Source: a virus
Strand: one strand, 5' to 3'
Length of the DNA stretch: 64,000 bases
Virus record (IMG/VR): IMGVR_UViG_3300031521_000034
Span: 1 to 64,000 of that record
Shown: positions 43,530 through 52,934 of the stretch, piece after piece
Numbering within the stretch: the stretch's first letter is position 1
How the letters are laid out: each line of letters opens with the position of its first letter
Made by a program: the position numbers and the translations under genes
Notes under the pieces: model-generated
Databases searched by the model: none
Seen by the model: the letters and a program-made list of their open reading frames with translations, nothing else
Told to the model about the DNA's origin: nothing

Positions 43530-44180
43530 TTAGCCGTTGTTATTTACCATAGCCTCAAGATCGAATATGACTTGAGTGGTGTGGACATTCAAACTATCGT
43601 TGCTACTTATCAATTTCACATTGAAGATATTTCTGTCAGTCAAACTAAGGTTGGAGCTACTCGCGAGTGAAACTGTATAAAGCACGTAGGCATTGGAACT
43701 ACTCCCCAACAACATCCAGTCAGGAGCACCATTTGTGATAGTGACGTTATTGTTTCCATTCAGAGAGTCTGAAACCATCTCAAACATGACTTCAAACTGA
43801 CCATCTGTAGGAGCAGCTCCTTCAACCCATGTTCCTGAGTAAACATAACCACCATAGTTGTTTTGAATGTCCAATGCACCTTGTGTGATGTAGATTTTCC
43901 AGTTACCTGTATCTTCGATCATGAACGTCATGTGAACGTCCACAGTTGTTCCGCTAGCATACCCAGTACTGATTGTACCAATGTCGGACTTGATCACTGC
44001 TATGGGGGCTTTCCCATAGAAGTCACTAAGAGATATAGGTCCTGAGGGTATTCCAGCCAGATTCCTGACCGCAACATCATTTAAACTGATGGCGTCGGTG
44101 GAGCTCATTCCAAGAATCTTGCGAATATCGGACATTGATATTGCGCCTGATGATGGTAGCACTGGTTTTAGACCTGCCAT
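43530..44180 (-). CDS. Tail-associated protein with SDFYGK motif, 216 aa
   Basis: The first 55 residues (LPSSGAISMSDIRKILG, ISLNDVAVRNLAG, PISLSDFYGK) form a short module recurring at the start of phage tail or receptor-associated proteins and shared with the adjacent gene. The rest is a beta-rich domain without recognised motif. It lies between long fibre genes in the same direction. It is probably a minor tail protein or fibre tip. Confidence 0.65.
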   Translation of the reverse strand: MAGLKPVLPSSGAISMSDIRKILGMSSTDAISLNDVAVRNLAGIPSGPISLSDFYGKAPIAVIKSDIGTISTGYASGTTVDVHMTFMIEDTGNWKIYITQGALDIQNNYGGYVYSGTWVEGAAPTDGQFEVMFEMVSDSLNGNNNVTITNGAPDWMLLGSSSNAYVLYTVSLASSSNLSLTDRNIFNVKLISSNDSLNVHTTQVIFDLEAMVNNNG

Positions 44181-44212
44181 TTCAATGCCTCACTTTGTTC
44201 TATCTTTTATTG

Positions 44213-44818
44213 CTATCCGACATTTATCGGAGATGCTGTTGCTGTGAATTTCAGTGTTTGAGATATCAGCGGTGTAGTTGATCCGACAGCCCTGATTTCC
44301 ACAAGGAAAGTAGCCGTACAGTCAACGGACTGTGTCGAAGTAGTGCTTGCCAAATGAGCGCGAACTTCGAATACGATACTGCCTGCATTGGACGTTATTG
44401 CTGTCCAGTTAGATGCACCATTATAAATCGTTCTGGTGACACCTAGAGTGCTGCTCGAGATCACGGTATACCTGACCTCATATGCAGAGTCATTGACTGT
44501 GCCAGTGGCCCAGCTACCATCTACTAAGGTATCGGAAGAGATGTGGTCATGCCCACTTACTTCTAAGTAAAACTGACAAGCGGCAGAACTTTGAAATATG
44601 TTGGTATAAGCTGTTTCTGATAACCCGAGCGATGAATTGACTACGCCAGCGACTATTTTACTCTTACCGTAGAAATCGGATAATGAGATAGCACCACTGG
44701 TTTTGCCAGCCAAGGCCCTCACATCAGCATCATTCAAACTGATACTGGTTCCGGCAACTTTGCCGAGTTCGGTTCTGATGTCCGTTAAAGAAATACGTCC
44801 TGATGCAGGTAGCGTCAT
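44213..44818 (-). CDS. Tail-associated protein with SDFYGK motif, 201 aa (paralog)
   Basis: It begins with LPASGRISLTDIRTELG, SISLNDADVRALAG and AISLSDFYGK, the same module as the gene at 43530-44180. A divergent beta domain follows, with shared points such as W-x-x-G and Y-N-G-A-x-N-W. The pair looks like a tandem duplication with diversified C termini, as seen in receptor-binding proteins. It sits downstream of the S74-bearing long fibre and a 17-bp hairpin. Confidence 0.65.
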   Translation of the reverse strand: MTLPASGRISLTDIRTELGKVAGTSISLNDADVRALAGKTSGAISLSDFYGKSKIVAGVVNSSLGLSETAYTNIFQSSAACQFYLEVSGHDHISSDTLVDGSWATGTVNDSAYEVRYTVISSSTLGVTRTIYNGASNWTAITSNAGSIVFEVRAHLASTTSTQSVDCTATFLVEIRAVGSTTPLISQTLKFTATASPINVG

Positions 44819-44837
44819 GGTTTTCCTCTGAAGAAAT

Positions 44838-44877
44838 AGATTAGACCTCTGAGCAAATGAGCTCAGAGGTCTAATCT
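44838..44877 (-). terminator. Hairpin terminator, 17-bp stem
   Basis: AGATTAGACCTCTGAGC (44838-44854) pairs perfectly with 44861-44877 around AAATGA, just past the stop of the S74 fibre (minus strand). The GGCATA bracket is not evident here. Confidence 0.7.
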
Positions 44878-44889
44878 CAACCTAAGTCA

Positions 44890-47800
44890 TCACCGTTTCT
44901 CAAGTGCCTCGATGCGGGCAATAAGCTGGTGAATAAGTTCATCCTGCTTAACAGCCAACTTGGCAAGCTTCACTGCCGAATACAAAGCAGCATTGCCATA
45001 GTTCACGCCCAGATACCCATTCTCATCCATCTGAACTGCTTCGGGCAACACATCCTGAAGCGACTGAGCACCCACACCCACATTGGTCTGTTTGATGTCT
45101 GTACGATCATAGACACCAGCCAGAACAGATGACAGCCGCCACACGTAGTCATCACCCTTATCACGCCAGTTGGTCTTCAAACGTTCATCCGAAGTCAGCG
45201 TGAGGTTGGTATTGGCAAACAGCGTGCCCGTAATAGTGACGTCACCATTCACTGTGGCGCCTGCAAGCAAAGACGCAACCAGTGTTTGAGTAACATCGGC
45301 TGCATTCATGGGCGCATATCCCAAGGCCGAAGCTACCATTGCTGCTGAGAGCCCACCGAGCGGAGTGAAACCAAGAGCGCTCGTTACCATGGAGCTATTG
45401 ATTCCACTCAATGGAGTGTATCCTAGAGCCGAAGTGACCATGGAACTGGTGATGCCGGTCAGATAGGTGCTGTTGTCCAGTGTCCAGGAGTTTGTTCCGG
45501 TCTTCTTGAGCAAACCTACCGAAGAATCACTGAGTCCAGCAATAGCCGTCAAGTCAGCATCCGCCGTCTGGTAACTGGTCTGATCGAATGTAAACCCGCC
45601 ACTGCCATTCGCGCGAATCAGACCAGTAGTGCTCGCAGACATCCCCGCCAAAGCCGTCAGCAACGCAGACTTCACCTGATAGTTATTCAGTGCGGAGTTG
45701 ATGTTGCCAATATTGGTTTCAGCGGCACCCATTCTGGTCGCAAGACCGCTAATGGCGGTAGTGTTACCCGAGACATTGCTGTTGGTGGTTCCAATAGCGC
45801 TGCTGTTCGAATCCACAGCTGACTTCAAAGAGTTGATGGCATTAACCACCGTATCTTTCGAAGAGGTAGTGAGATTCCCCATTGTGCCCACTTCAGCATT
45901 GATGCCGGACACCGTAGACTGCAGCGTGCTCAAACCGGATTGCAGGTTTGAGATATTGGTCTCATCAGTGGCCTGCTTACCCTGAATACTGGAAATCGAT
46001 GTAATGATTCCAGAGATCGAGGAAGTATGACCCGATACTGTCGATTGCAGTGAACTGATGGCTTGTTCATCAGAAGTGCGGCTCGCCTTCAAGCTGGACA
46101 CATCAGTCTGGATTGCACTGATGACAGAGTTGGTATTAGTACCGTTTGTACCCACACTCTGCGAGAGGCTGGTAATCTGCTGCTGAAGACTGGTATCTTC
46201 AGCCTGCATCTGGGTCAGGGTGGTGTTGATGCCGCTGACACCAGACTGAAGAGTGCTGATTGCTTGCTCGTCAGATGTCCTGGAAGTCTTGAGACTGCTG
46301 ACGTCGGACTGAAGGGATGAGATGGAGCTATCCGTCGCAGCCTTATTGTCACTGACCGTCTTCTGCACACCCGTCACAGTAGTCTGAAGGCTACTGATGG
46401 CGTCAGTATTCTTCGAGACATTCGTATTGGTGGTGCTCAGTCCAGATTGCAGGTTACTGATGTTGGTCTCGTCAGTCGTTCGCGAACTATCAAGGCTACC
46501 GAGCTTGCCCCAAACCGAAGTCAGGGTATTCTTGATGTTGGTGATGTCGCTTTGCGACTGTGCGATGTTCAGGTTGGCCGATTGCAGTTCCGACAGATAC
46601 GCGAACTTGACTTCACTCGCATAGACAATACCAGCGGGCTCGTCGGTATAGTTGTTGTCAGTCGTAATCAGACCAAGTGCTTTCGACAAGGACGTATTAA
46701 CAATCCTCGATCGATCCGTAGCAGTGCGCACATACAGCGACAGATACGTATCCACTCCGTTGACCTGAGACACGGCATAGCCGAACTCAACAGCACCGTT
46801 GTCACGAGTCAGGTTCAGAACATTCAGGTCATACTTGGCAGAGCCACTGAGATTGTATCCCAGAGAGACCATGTATGTAGCTGGGTGGTGTGCGTGATCC
46901 GTTGCGACAGTAGTGATTACAGAAGCAGCAGAATCAGCAGCCGTATAGTTCGACATATCAATCATGCCGATGTACGACCACCTGCTCGCGTACCCACCAA
47001 TTGCTGCGAGATCAGAGAACTCAGTCTGGCTCGCATTGAGATCTCCCACTTCCTGCGCTGTCATCTGAATACTGGCGAGTACTTCAGCCAGTGTCTTGCC
47101 ACCGAGCTTGCTGGCATTGGCAACAGTGCTTGCCAAAATGTCAGACAGACTCTTACCTTGAAGAGTCGTAGCGTTATTCGCCACAGATGTCGAGAGATTG
47201 GAGATCACCTGGTCATAGGTCATGCCATTGAACTTCTCGGCATTTGCTGCAGTCCCGCCCAGAATGTACGTCATCAGCTCAGTCAGATGCATGCCGTCAA
47301 TTGCATCGGATGTCGCTGCGGAAACAGCCTTACCCGTCGCATCGAGTTTCTTGGCAAGCAGATCATTGATCTGACTGATGGTGTAGGTAGCGAGCTGGGC
47401 ATTGCCGCTCTTGAGCAGCAGCGCCTCGTAGATGTTCACCAACTCAGCCACCACCTGAGACAACCCCACCATATCCACCAGATCCCACTGGTGATCAATC
47501 ACCGGGAAAGTAGCAGGCAGCTCAGCCACGGCATCCCAGCTCGTGATGCGAGGGTTGGAAGTAGCAGTGGTGAGCAGGTAGTTGATGTCATTCGTGGATA
47601 TGGTCCAAACGCCGCCAATCGTCTGGTAGGAATTGAAAGTAACCACGCCTTCAAGATCGGTATCGATGAAAGAAATCGAGCCGTAGATAGGCTTTGCGCA
47701 AGAACGAGTGGCTGCAAGGAATTCGTGTGTCAGAACGTAATCTTGCCCTTCAACGAGGGTTCTTGTCGTTCCGTCAGTCTTATTGGTAAAGGACAGGTTA

Positions 47801-47949
47801 AGACCTGCCCTGAAAAATGGAGCTTGTGCGGGAATGATGAACTGAAAGTCGCGATAGTTGACTTTCGTGAGGATTTGCTGCTCTCCGGTGATCTTGTTTG
47901 CGGTGCTAACACCGGTAGGATCAAACGGATACGCGTTGGTGGGAGTCAT
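44890..47949 (-). CDS. Long tail fibre with peptidase_S74 C-terminal chaperone, 1019 aa (paralog 3)
   Basis: The N-terminal about 190 residues resemble the other two fibres more distantly (YPFDPTGVSTANKI, APFFRAG, GQDYVL). A long coiled-coil stretch (about 450-760) has repeats of the type SDEQAISTLQSGVSGINTTL and TDETNISNLQSGLST. Short Gly/Leu repeats follow (SSMVTSALGYTPLSG). The last 105 residues are a peptidase_S74 domain starting SDERLK, with the Ser/Lys pair used for self-cleavage after trimer folding. It is probably the main trimeric side fibre. Confidence 0.8.
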   Translation of the reverse strand: MTPTNAYPFDPTGVSTANKITGEQQILTKVNYRDFQFIIPAQAPFFRAGLNLSFTNKTDGTTRTLVEGQDYVLTHEFLAATRSCAKPIYGSISFIDTDLEGVVTFNSYQTIGGVWTISTNDINYLLTTATSNPRITSWDAVAELPATFPVIDHQWDLVDMVGLSQVVAELVNIYEALLLKSGNAQLATYTISQINDLLAKKLDATGKAVSAATSDAIDGMHLTELMTYILGGTAANAEKFNGMTYDQVISNLSTSVANNATTLQGKSLSDILASTVANASKLGGKTLAEVLASIQMTAQEVGDLNASQTEFSDLAAIGGYASRWSYIGMIDMSNYTAADSAASVITTVATDHAHHPATYMVSLGYNLSGSAKYDLNVLNLTRDNGAVEFGYAVSQVNGVDTYLSLYVRTATDRSRIVNTSLSKALGLITTDNNYTDEPAGIVYASEVKFAYLSELQSANLNIAQSQSDITNIKNTLTSVWGKLGSLDSSRTTDETNISNLQSGLSTTNTNVSKNTDAISSLQTTVTGVQKTVSDNKAATDSSISSLQSDVSSLKTSRTSDEQAISTLQSGVSGINTTLTQMQAEDTSLQQQITSLSQSVGTNGTNTNSVISAIQTDVSSLKASRTSDEQAISSLQSTVSGHTSSISGIITSISSIQGKQATDETNISNLQSGLSTLQSTVSGINAEVGTMGNLTTSSKDTVVNAINSLKSAVDSNSSAIGTTNSNVSGNTTAISGLATRMGAAETNIGNINSALNNYQVKSALLTALAGMSASTTGLIRANGSGGFTFDQTSYQTADADLTAIAGLSDSSVGLLKKTGTNSWTLDNSTYLTGITSSMVTSALGYTPLSGINSSMVTSALGFTPLGGLSAAMVASALGYAPMNAADVTQTLVASLLAGATVNGDVTITGTLFANTNLTLTSDERLKTNWRDKGDDYVWRLSSVLAGVYDRTDIKQTNVGVGAQSLQDVLPEAVQMDENGYLGVNYGNAALYSAVKLAKLAVKQDELIHQLIARIEALEKR

Positions 47950-48038
47950 AGTTGCGATCCTAGGGTTGCAATTTATTACGATCTCGTCGAGATTCGATTC
48001 TTACTCAAACTATTTGCTATTAGCGTCCGAGGTATAAA

Positions 48039-49283
48039 ATGTACAAACTGGTTTCGGCAGTGGGCAAGTACGCCGACCAAAAGTCACGCTGGGAGAAGGT
48101 CGATGTCTCAGCAATGTCTCTTGCCACAATCTATCAAACATTCGACAAACTCTTTGCAATTGTCTATAACGATGTGCTCGAGCAGAACATCAATTTCGAC
48201 TTCGATAGCATCAAGGCAACCTGCTATTACTCGACTCTGACACCTGATCAGTACTTCGCATCTATCGGTGCTAAGGCATTAGTTGGTACTGATCAATACC
48301 CGTCTTTGAAGTTTGGCTATGTGAAATACAACGATGTATTTCAAGCCGGCTTTGACGTAACGCCCATTTATCCTGATGCATCGGCTACGGCACAGCTACC
48401 TGGTTCGGAGAAGACAGCAATTGTCCTGACCAAGAGTGGAGTCGACTATGCCAGCATCTATAACAACTGTTTGTTCAGCGTGAATGGGTATTTGCATCTG
48501 TCTGACTATGATACTAACGGTGTCTATGTCATGGATGCCAATAAGACTCGCAGAACTTCGAGTATGAATGCCTTGGGTATCTACAGCTTCAAGGATGTGG
48601 GTACTATCAAGCAGATTCCCATTACTGAGAATATGGTGCAAAAGCAAGATGCCAATGTACCCTACTCCACCAGAGCTTACATCGCTCTGAGTGAAGACAT
48701 CGGTGACAGGACAGTGGCAGTCAGTATCGGTGGATATCTGCATCTGTGTGACAGCAATACCATCAGGCAGGTAAGCGAACGACTCATCTCTTTTGAATTC
48801 CTCAACATCCCTTTGTATGAGCGGATTCTGGAATCCATCGGTAAGCTTGATATCTTGAGTCTGGGTCTGACCGATTACACGTACAAGAATCCTGCACTGG
48901 TTGATCGTGCTGAAGTGCTATCCGACGATGTGCTCAAGAAGTACATGACACTCTCCCAAAGCTTTGTCATTCTCATCGACAATGCCGACATCTATACCGG
49001 GAAAGAGTTTGTGGAGATCACTCCATTCTCTGGCAACTACTTTACTGTAGGCAAGCCCAATAAGCCTTTGGTAGGGGATCGTGGCAAGATGCTGGAGTAC
49101 TGGGCTCAGTATGAAGATGGGATCTATTGCCTCTCCACCAGAAGCTGTGCGCGTAACAACTTCCTGTTCAGAACTGGCATGGCAAACTCCATGAAGGGTC
49201 TGAGCGATCAGCGTGTACCGACTGATGAGCAACAAAAGCCTGGCGCACACTTTCTTCTTATTGCAACCGATATTGCTGCATAA
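48039..49283 (+). CDS. Virion structural protein, unknown, 414 aa
   Basis: GAGG lies 7 nt before the ATG. The protein is Tyr/Asp/Ser-rich with alternating beta strands and no signal peptide or membrane segment. One short motif recurs: SVNGYLHLSDYDTNGV (about 148-163) and SIGGYLHLCDSNTIRQ (about 229-244), suggesting an internal duplication. It diverges from the S74 fibre and is followed by a 15-bp hairpin. A baseplate or tail role is plausible. Confidence 0.65.
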   Translation: MYKLVSAVGKYADQKSRWEKVDVSAMSLATIYQTFDKLFAIVYNDVLEQNINFDFDSIKATCYYSTLTPDQYFASIGAKALVGTDQYPSLKFGYVKYNDVFQAGFDVTPIYPDASATAQLPGSEKTAIVLTKSGVDYASIYNNCLFSVNGYLHLSDYDTNGVYVMDANKTRRTSSMNALGIYSFKDVGTIKQIPITENMVQKQDANVPYSTRAYIALSEDIGDRTVAVSIGGYLHLCDSNTIRQVSERLISFEFLNIPLYERILESIGKLDILSLGLTDYTYKNPALVDRAEVLSDDVLKKYMTLSQSFVILIDNADIYTGKEFVEITPFSGNYFTVGKPNKPLVGDRGKMLEYWAQYEDGIYCLSTRSCARNNFLFRTGMANSMKGLSDQRVPTDEQQKPGAHFLLIATDIAA

Positions 49284-49294
49284 CGGCATAAAGC

Positions 49295-49330
49295 ACACTA
49301 CTAAACGGGAGTGACCCCGTTTAGTAGTGT
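49295..49330. terminator. Bidirectional hairpin terminator, 15-bp stem
   Basis: ACACTACTAAACGGG (49295-49309) pairs perfectly with 49316-49330 around AGTGAC, between convergent stops at 49283 and 49347. CGGCATAAA precedes and TTTACCGC follows. Confidence 0.75.
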
Positions 49331-49346
49331 TTACCGCATTTGCTGC

Positions 49347-51848
49347 TCAGGTGAAGGAAACGTGTTCGTTATACTTCGGAGGTAAAACAATGTTGTCTTC
49401 TGTCAATGCACAAACTTCCACATCTGACAAAGCACCATACTGCGAAAAATCATGACTCACCATAAACATCTGGCTAAAGGACATCTGAGTCATCATCATC
49501 TTGATCAGATCCACACTGGATCTGCGATGGGAGCTATCTAACGCTGAGGCAAATTCATCAAGGTAGAGCGGAACATCCGCCAAGCCAAGATATTGCAATG
49601 CAACAACCCTGAAAACGAGATTGACGATCTCTTTCATTCCGCGACTACCGACAACTACGTCAGGAACGGGTCTATTGCTGGCTTCTGAAATAAGCGGAAA
49701 CTTGTAATCAAGATCCACACTACCTTCACTGTTCAATCCACATGGTACTACCTCAAGCGGATAACTCCATGTCTTTCCTATAAGATGGTTCATCTTTGCT
49801 ACAAAAACTTTTATGAACCCCAACATCCCTTCAGCGATCAAACCTTCTGTGGGAGAAAGAGCCGCCAGCACGGCTTTGAACTCTTCGACTTTGCTGGTGA
49901 GACCTTCAATCTGTCTCTGAAGATCTCTGACAATACCAGCTTGCATTCTGATATCGTTGAGCTCTTTCTCTTTCATACCCAGAGTGATCTGGTGACGCTT
50001 AATACAGCCCTCAATGATCGTCTGACGTATCGAGTGGATAGTTTCATCCACATTCTTCTCACGTTCAGTACAGATCGCTACAGCTTCCTCCAAAGCCTTT
50101 TGAGTTCCATACCAACTTTCGATATAGAACTTGTAACGCTTGAGCTTATCCTGAACAGCAACCAAATCCTGAGTGAGGTTGGAGATGCGGTCTTCAAGTT
50201 CATCATGCTTCTTGATAACCTGCGTCGTGTTTTGCAGGTCGGAGTTAGCAATGATAGCCAGCTCAGCGCTGATTTTCTCAAGATGAATCTCATGCTCTCT
50301 TGCTTCACATTCGAGCCAGAGGTCATGCCTCAAATGCTGCAGTTCAGATCCGATAGATTGAGGATCGTTGCGATACACATTCTTGGCCGACAGATACTTC
50401 CAGAACGGCCCGAAGTTAGGCCATGCCTGCATGTACCTATTGATCTCACTTTGAGCGAACAGGATGGCTGTAACGCGATTATGCTCAGTGCGGATAGAGT
50501 TGATCTCAGTTCCAATCTTCTCTTTTGCAGCAAGGATTGAAGAGAGCTTGATCTTGGCATCCTCGTATGTCTTGGCAGAATAGCCAGGAATCCATCTGTG
50601 TGCACATTTCGGGCATTCAGTCTCACCACCATCTTTTTGATGTTCCATATGCAGGATCTGATCTTTGACTTTTCGTTCATCGTCAAGGATCATCTTGCTC
50701 GTGAGGTCTCGAGCAGCCATCTTCTCGACAAGAGCACGCTCAACCTCGGATGTAGCTGTCCGGTCAGGGTCAGCAATCAATCGAGAAGAGTATTCCAAGA
50801 AGCCATCGTGCATCTGGTCAAATGCATCCAGTCTTTGCTTGGCATCAGCAATACCGGAATCAAATGGGATACTGATTACCCGTGAGCTCAGAGTGGAAGC
50901 GATCAACTTCTTAAGTGCTTCACTGCGGGTTTGCAAATCCCCCACATTTGTAGCCGATGCACTCATTGCCCTACGGTGTTCAGAACGCATCTCTTCAATA
51001 CGCTCAACTGCTTCCTTGATCTTCGTCTTGAGAATAACCTGCGCTTCTTCAAGCCTGGCGTACATTTGCTCAGCTTCACCAATGTTAGTAAACAACCTGG
51101 TTTTAGCAAAGCTCGCAGCAGTGTCTGCAATGTATGCGATGATCTTTTCGATCTTCTCACTGAGAGTAGCTTCTGCACCAAGCAACTCATTGTAATCGCC
51201 GTGGTCGATACTCTTGTTCTCATAGAGCAGTCGAAGCTCGTTGTTGATGCTGACGACTTCAGCTTCGAGCTTTTCGATATCCTCCGGCTTAGCAGTCTTG
51301 TTGGTTTCAGCCACCAGCCTGTTCTTTGCAATCTTCAATGCACCCAGTGTGTCCCTGTGAGAATCCTTAATGCGATTGTAAAGAGTGACTGCGTATGTGT
51401 AGTCAGCCACAGATAGCTTGGTAAACCACTCACGACGCTTACCCGTATCCATCTCCGTGAACGGATCAAGGCCTGATAGCAGTTTGTGGATCTCAGGCGT
51501 GATACCAAAGTGCTGCTTCACCAACTCACGCTGAACCGTGACAGTGCCGCCTTCATTGAGGTTCTCTTCATCCTCAGTAATAAAGAAGTGCTTGATATCT
51601 TTACCAAACCTGCTCTCCAGTCGATACGTCTTGCCGCGATGTTCAATCACAACAATTTTGTATCCGCCTTTCGAATAGTTTGACTGGTGAGCAGGAAGCG
51701 GTGAGAGCTCTTCCAGAAGAGACGACTTACCAGAACCATTTTTACCCAGGATGAGTTGGTAGGGTTGACTGAAATCAATCTTGATCTTAGTCGAACCACT
51801 GATTGCCATTCTCTCGTATCCTGAGAGTTCGATACTCAATAATTTCAT
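49347..51848 (-). CDS. Rad50/SbcC-like recombination ATPase (T4 gp46 type), 833 aa
   Basis: The N terminus has LGKNGSGKSS Walker A (about 34-43). The middle is a long coiled coil with a zinc-hook CPKC (412-415). The C terminus has a GSRGMKE signature-like run and Walker B YLDEFASALD (near 760). This is the SMC/Rad50/SbcC/gp46 layout. With an SbcD/gp47-type nuclease it processes DNA ends for recombination-dependent replication. No such nuclease is in this window. GGGGAG precedes ATG 51848. It is divergent from the spike gene. Confidence 0.85.
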   Translation of the reverse strand: MKLLSIELSGYERMAISGSTKIKIDFSQPYQLILGKNGSGKSSLLEELSPLPAHQSNYSKGGYKIVVIEHRGKTYRLESRFGKDIKHFFITEDEENLNEGGTVTVQRELVKQHFGITPEIHKLLSGLDPFTEMDTGKRREWFTKLSVADYTYAVTLYNRIKDSHRDTLGALKIAKNRLVAETNKTAKPEDIEKLEAEVVSINNELRLLYENKSIDHGDYNELLGAEATLSEKIEKIIAYIADTAASFAKTRLFTNIGEAEQMYARLEEAQVILKTKIKEAVERIEEMRSEHRRAMSASATNVGDLQTRSEALKKLIASTLSSRVISIPFDSGIADAKQRLDAFDQMHDGFLEYSSRLIADPDRTATSEVERALVEKMAARDLTSKMILDDERKVKDQILHMEHQKDGGETECPKCAHRWIPGYSAKTYEDAKIKLSSILAAKEKIGTEINSIRTEHNRVTAILFAQSEINRYMQAWPNFGPFWKYLSAKNVYRNDPQSIGSELQHLRHDLWLECEAREHEIHLEKISAELAIIANSDLQNTTQVIKKHDELEDRISNLTQDLVAVQDKLKRYKFYIESWYGTQKALEEAVAICTEREKNVDETIHSIRQTIIEGCIKRHQITLGMKEKELNDIRMQAGIVRDLQRQIEGLTSKVEEFKAVLAALSPTEGLIAEGMLGFIKVFVAKMNHLIGKTWSYPLEVVPCGLNSEGSVDLDYKFPLISEASNRPVPDVVVGSRGMKEIVNLVFRVVALQYLGLADVPLYLDEFASALDSSHRRSSVDLIKMMMTQMSFSQMFMVSHDFSQYGALSDVEVCALTEDNIVLPPKYNEHVSFT

Positions 51849-51902
51849 GATGCTCCCCAATACCTCTAATGTCCTATCATAAAGAATAGGTGGATATATA
51901 AA

Positions 51903-52886
51903 ATGCCTAAAATGAGTCAGTTGACGCCGGTCTCCATCGGTATCGTGGCTGCCAACAAGCCTCTTGATTCCATGGAGATCGAGGTAACATTGACGGAACA
52001 GTTCCCCATGATGGATGGCGAAATCACCGACAATGCAGAAACCAAGATCAATTCATCGCAGGATGCCGATGGCAAGGCCTATCAAACGAGCACCACGACG
52101 TCTTTGAGCGTCAAAGCTAAGTGGTTACCTATCGGCGACTCTCAACGTCTCACAGCCCCTGACGTACGCCGTGGTGAGAAAGTAGACGTCTATCAGTTTG
52201 CTGATACCGATAAGTACTACTGGACTACCAGAGGAATAGGTTCTAAGCTTCGTAAGCTGGAGACAGTTATCTGGGGTTTCAGTGGTACTAAGGATGAGAG
52301 CGCTAATGTGGATGATGATAACTTCTACTACATAGAAGTGTCAACCCACAAAAAGCACATCCACATCCATACCACAGTAGCGAATGGTGAACCATTTGGC
52401 TACGATATCCAGCTCAATACGGATCAAGGCTTTCTTCAGATCCAGGATGATATCGGTAACTTCATCAATATGAACTCTCAAACACACGAGTTCACATTGC
52501 AGAACATGGATGGATCGTTTGCCAATATCAAGGCTGAGAATGTTCATGTTCATGCTGTGCAAGATATGAAGTTCACAGCAGGAGGTAACATCAGTTTTGA
52601 AGCAGGTAGCAACTTTGATTCTAAGGCCGGTGGTTCTACCAGCATAGTCTCTGGTAGCAGCAATACCGTTACTGGAAGTAGTAACACCATCAATGGTCCT
52701 ACAACCATTAATGGGACTGCTACAGTTAGTGGAGCTGCTGCAATGATGGCTGGGCTGTCTGTGACAGGTATGTCCAACATGGGCGGTGGTGGTAAATTCA
52801 CTGGTACTCTTACTGGTAATGGCAACATTATCACGACGGGTAACATTGTGGCTACTGGTACAGTCTCTGGTACGAATATCAACTAA
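51903..52886 (+). CDS. Baseplate central spike candidate, 327 aa
   Basis: Residues about 70-115 look like an OB-fold (VRRGEKVDVYQFADTDKYYW). After about residue 215 the sequence becomes repeats of Gly/Asn/Thr (VSGSSNTVTGSSNTINGPTT..., GTLTGNGNIITTGNIVATG), typical of an intertwined beta-helix such as T4 gp5 or P2 gpV. It probably forms the membrane-piercing tip of a contractile tail. It lacks an internal lysozyme domain. AGGTGG precedes the ATG. A 15-bp hairpin follows. Confidence 0.6.
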   Translation: MPKMSQLTPVSIGIVAANKPLDSMEIEVTLTEQFPMMDGEITDNAETKINSSQDADGKAYQTSTTTSLSVKAKWLPIGDSQRLTAPDVRRGEKVDVYQFADTDKYYWTTRGIGSKLRKLETVIWGFSGTKDESANVDDDNFYYIEVSTHKKHIHIHTTVANGEPFGYDIQLNTDQGFLQIQDDIGNFINMNSQTHEFTLQNMDGSFANIKAENVHVHAVQDMKFTAGGNISFEAGSNFDSKAGGSTSIVSGSSNTVTGSSNTINGPTTINGTATVSGAAAMMAGLSVTGMSNMGGGGKFTGTLTGNGNIITTGNIVATGTVSGTNIN

Positions 52887-52896
52887 GCGACATATA

Positions 52897-52933
52897 TCCC
52901 ACACACTGGTTTGTCCAGTGTGTGGGATATGCC
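52897..52933. terminator. Bidirectional hairpin terminator, 16-bp stem
   Basis: The arm from 52897 to 52912 pairs with 52918-52933 around TTTGT, between convergent stops at 52886 and 52935. TATGCC follows directly. Confidence 0.75.
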
Positions 52934-52934
52934 A

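Noticed and set aside
46447-48240. 597-aa plus-strand frame over the S74 fibre and next gene
   Set aside because: It overlaps two well-supported genes, is rich in Arg/His/Ser as antisense frames are, and includes the start of the real gene at 48039 in another frame.
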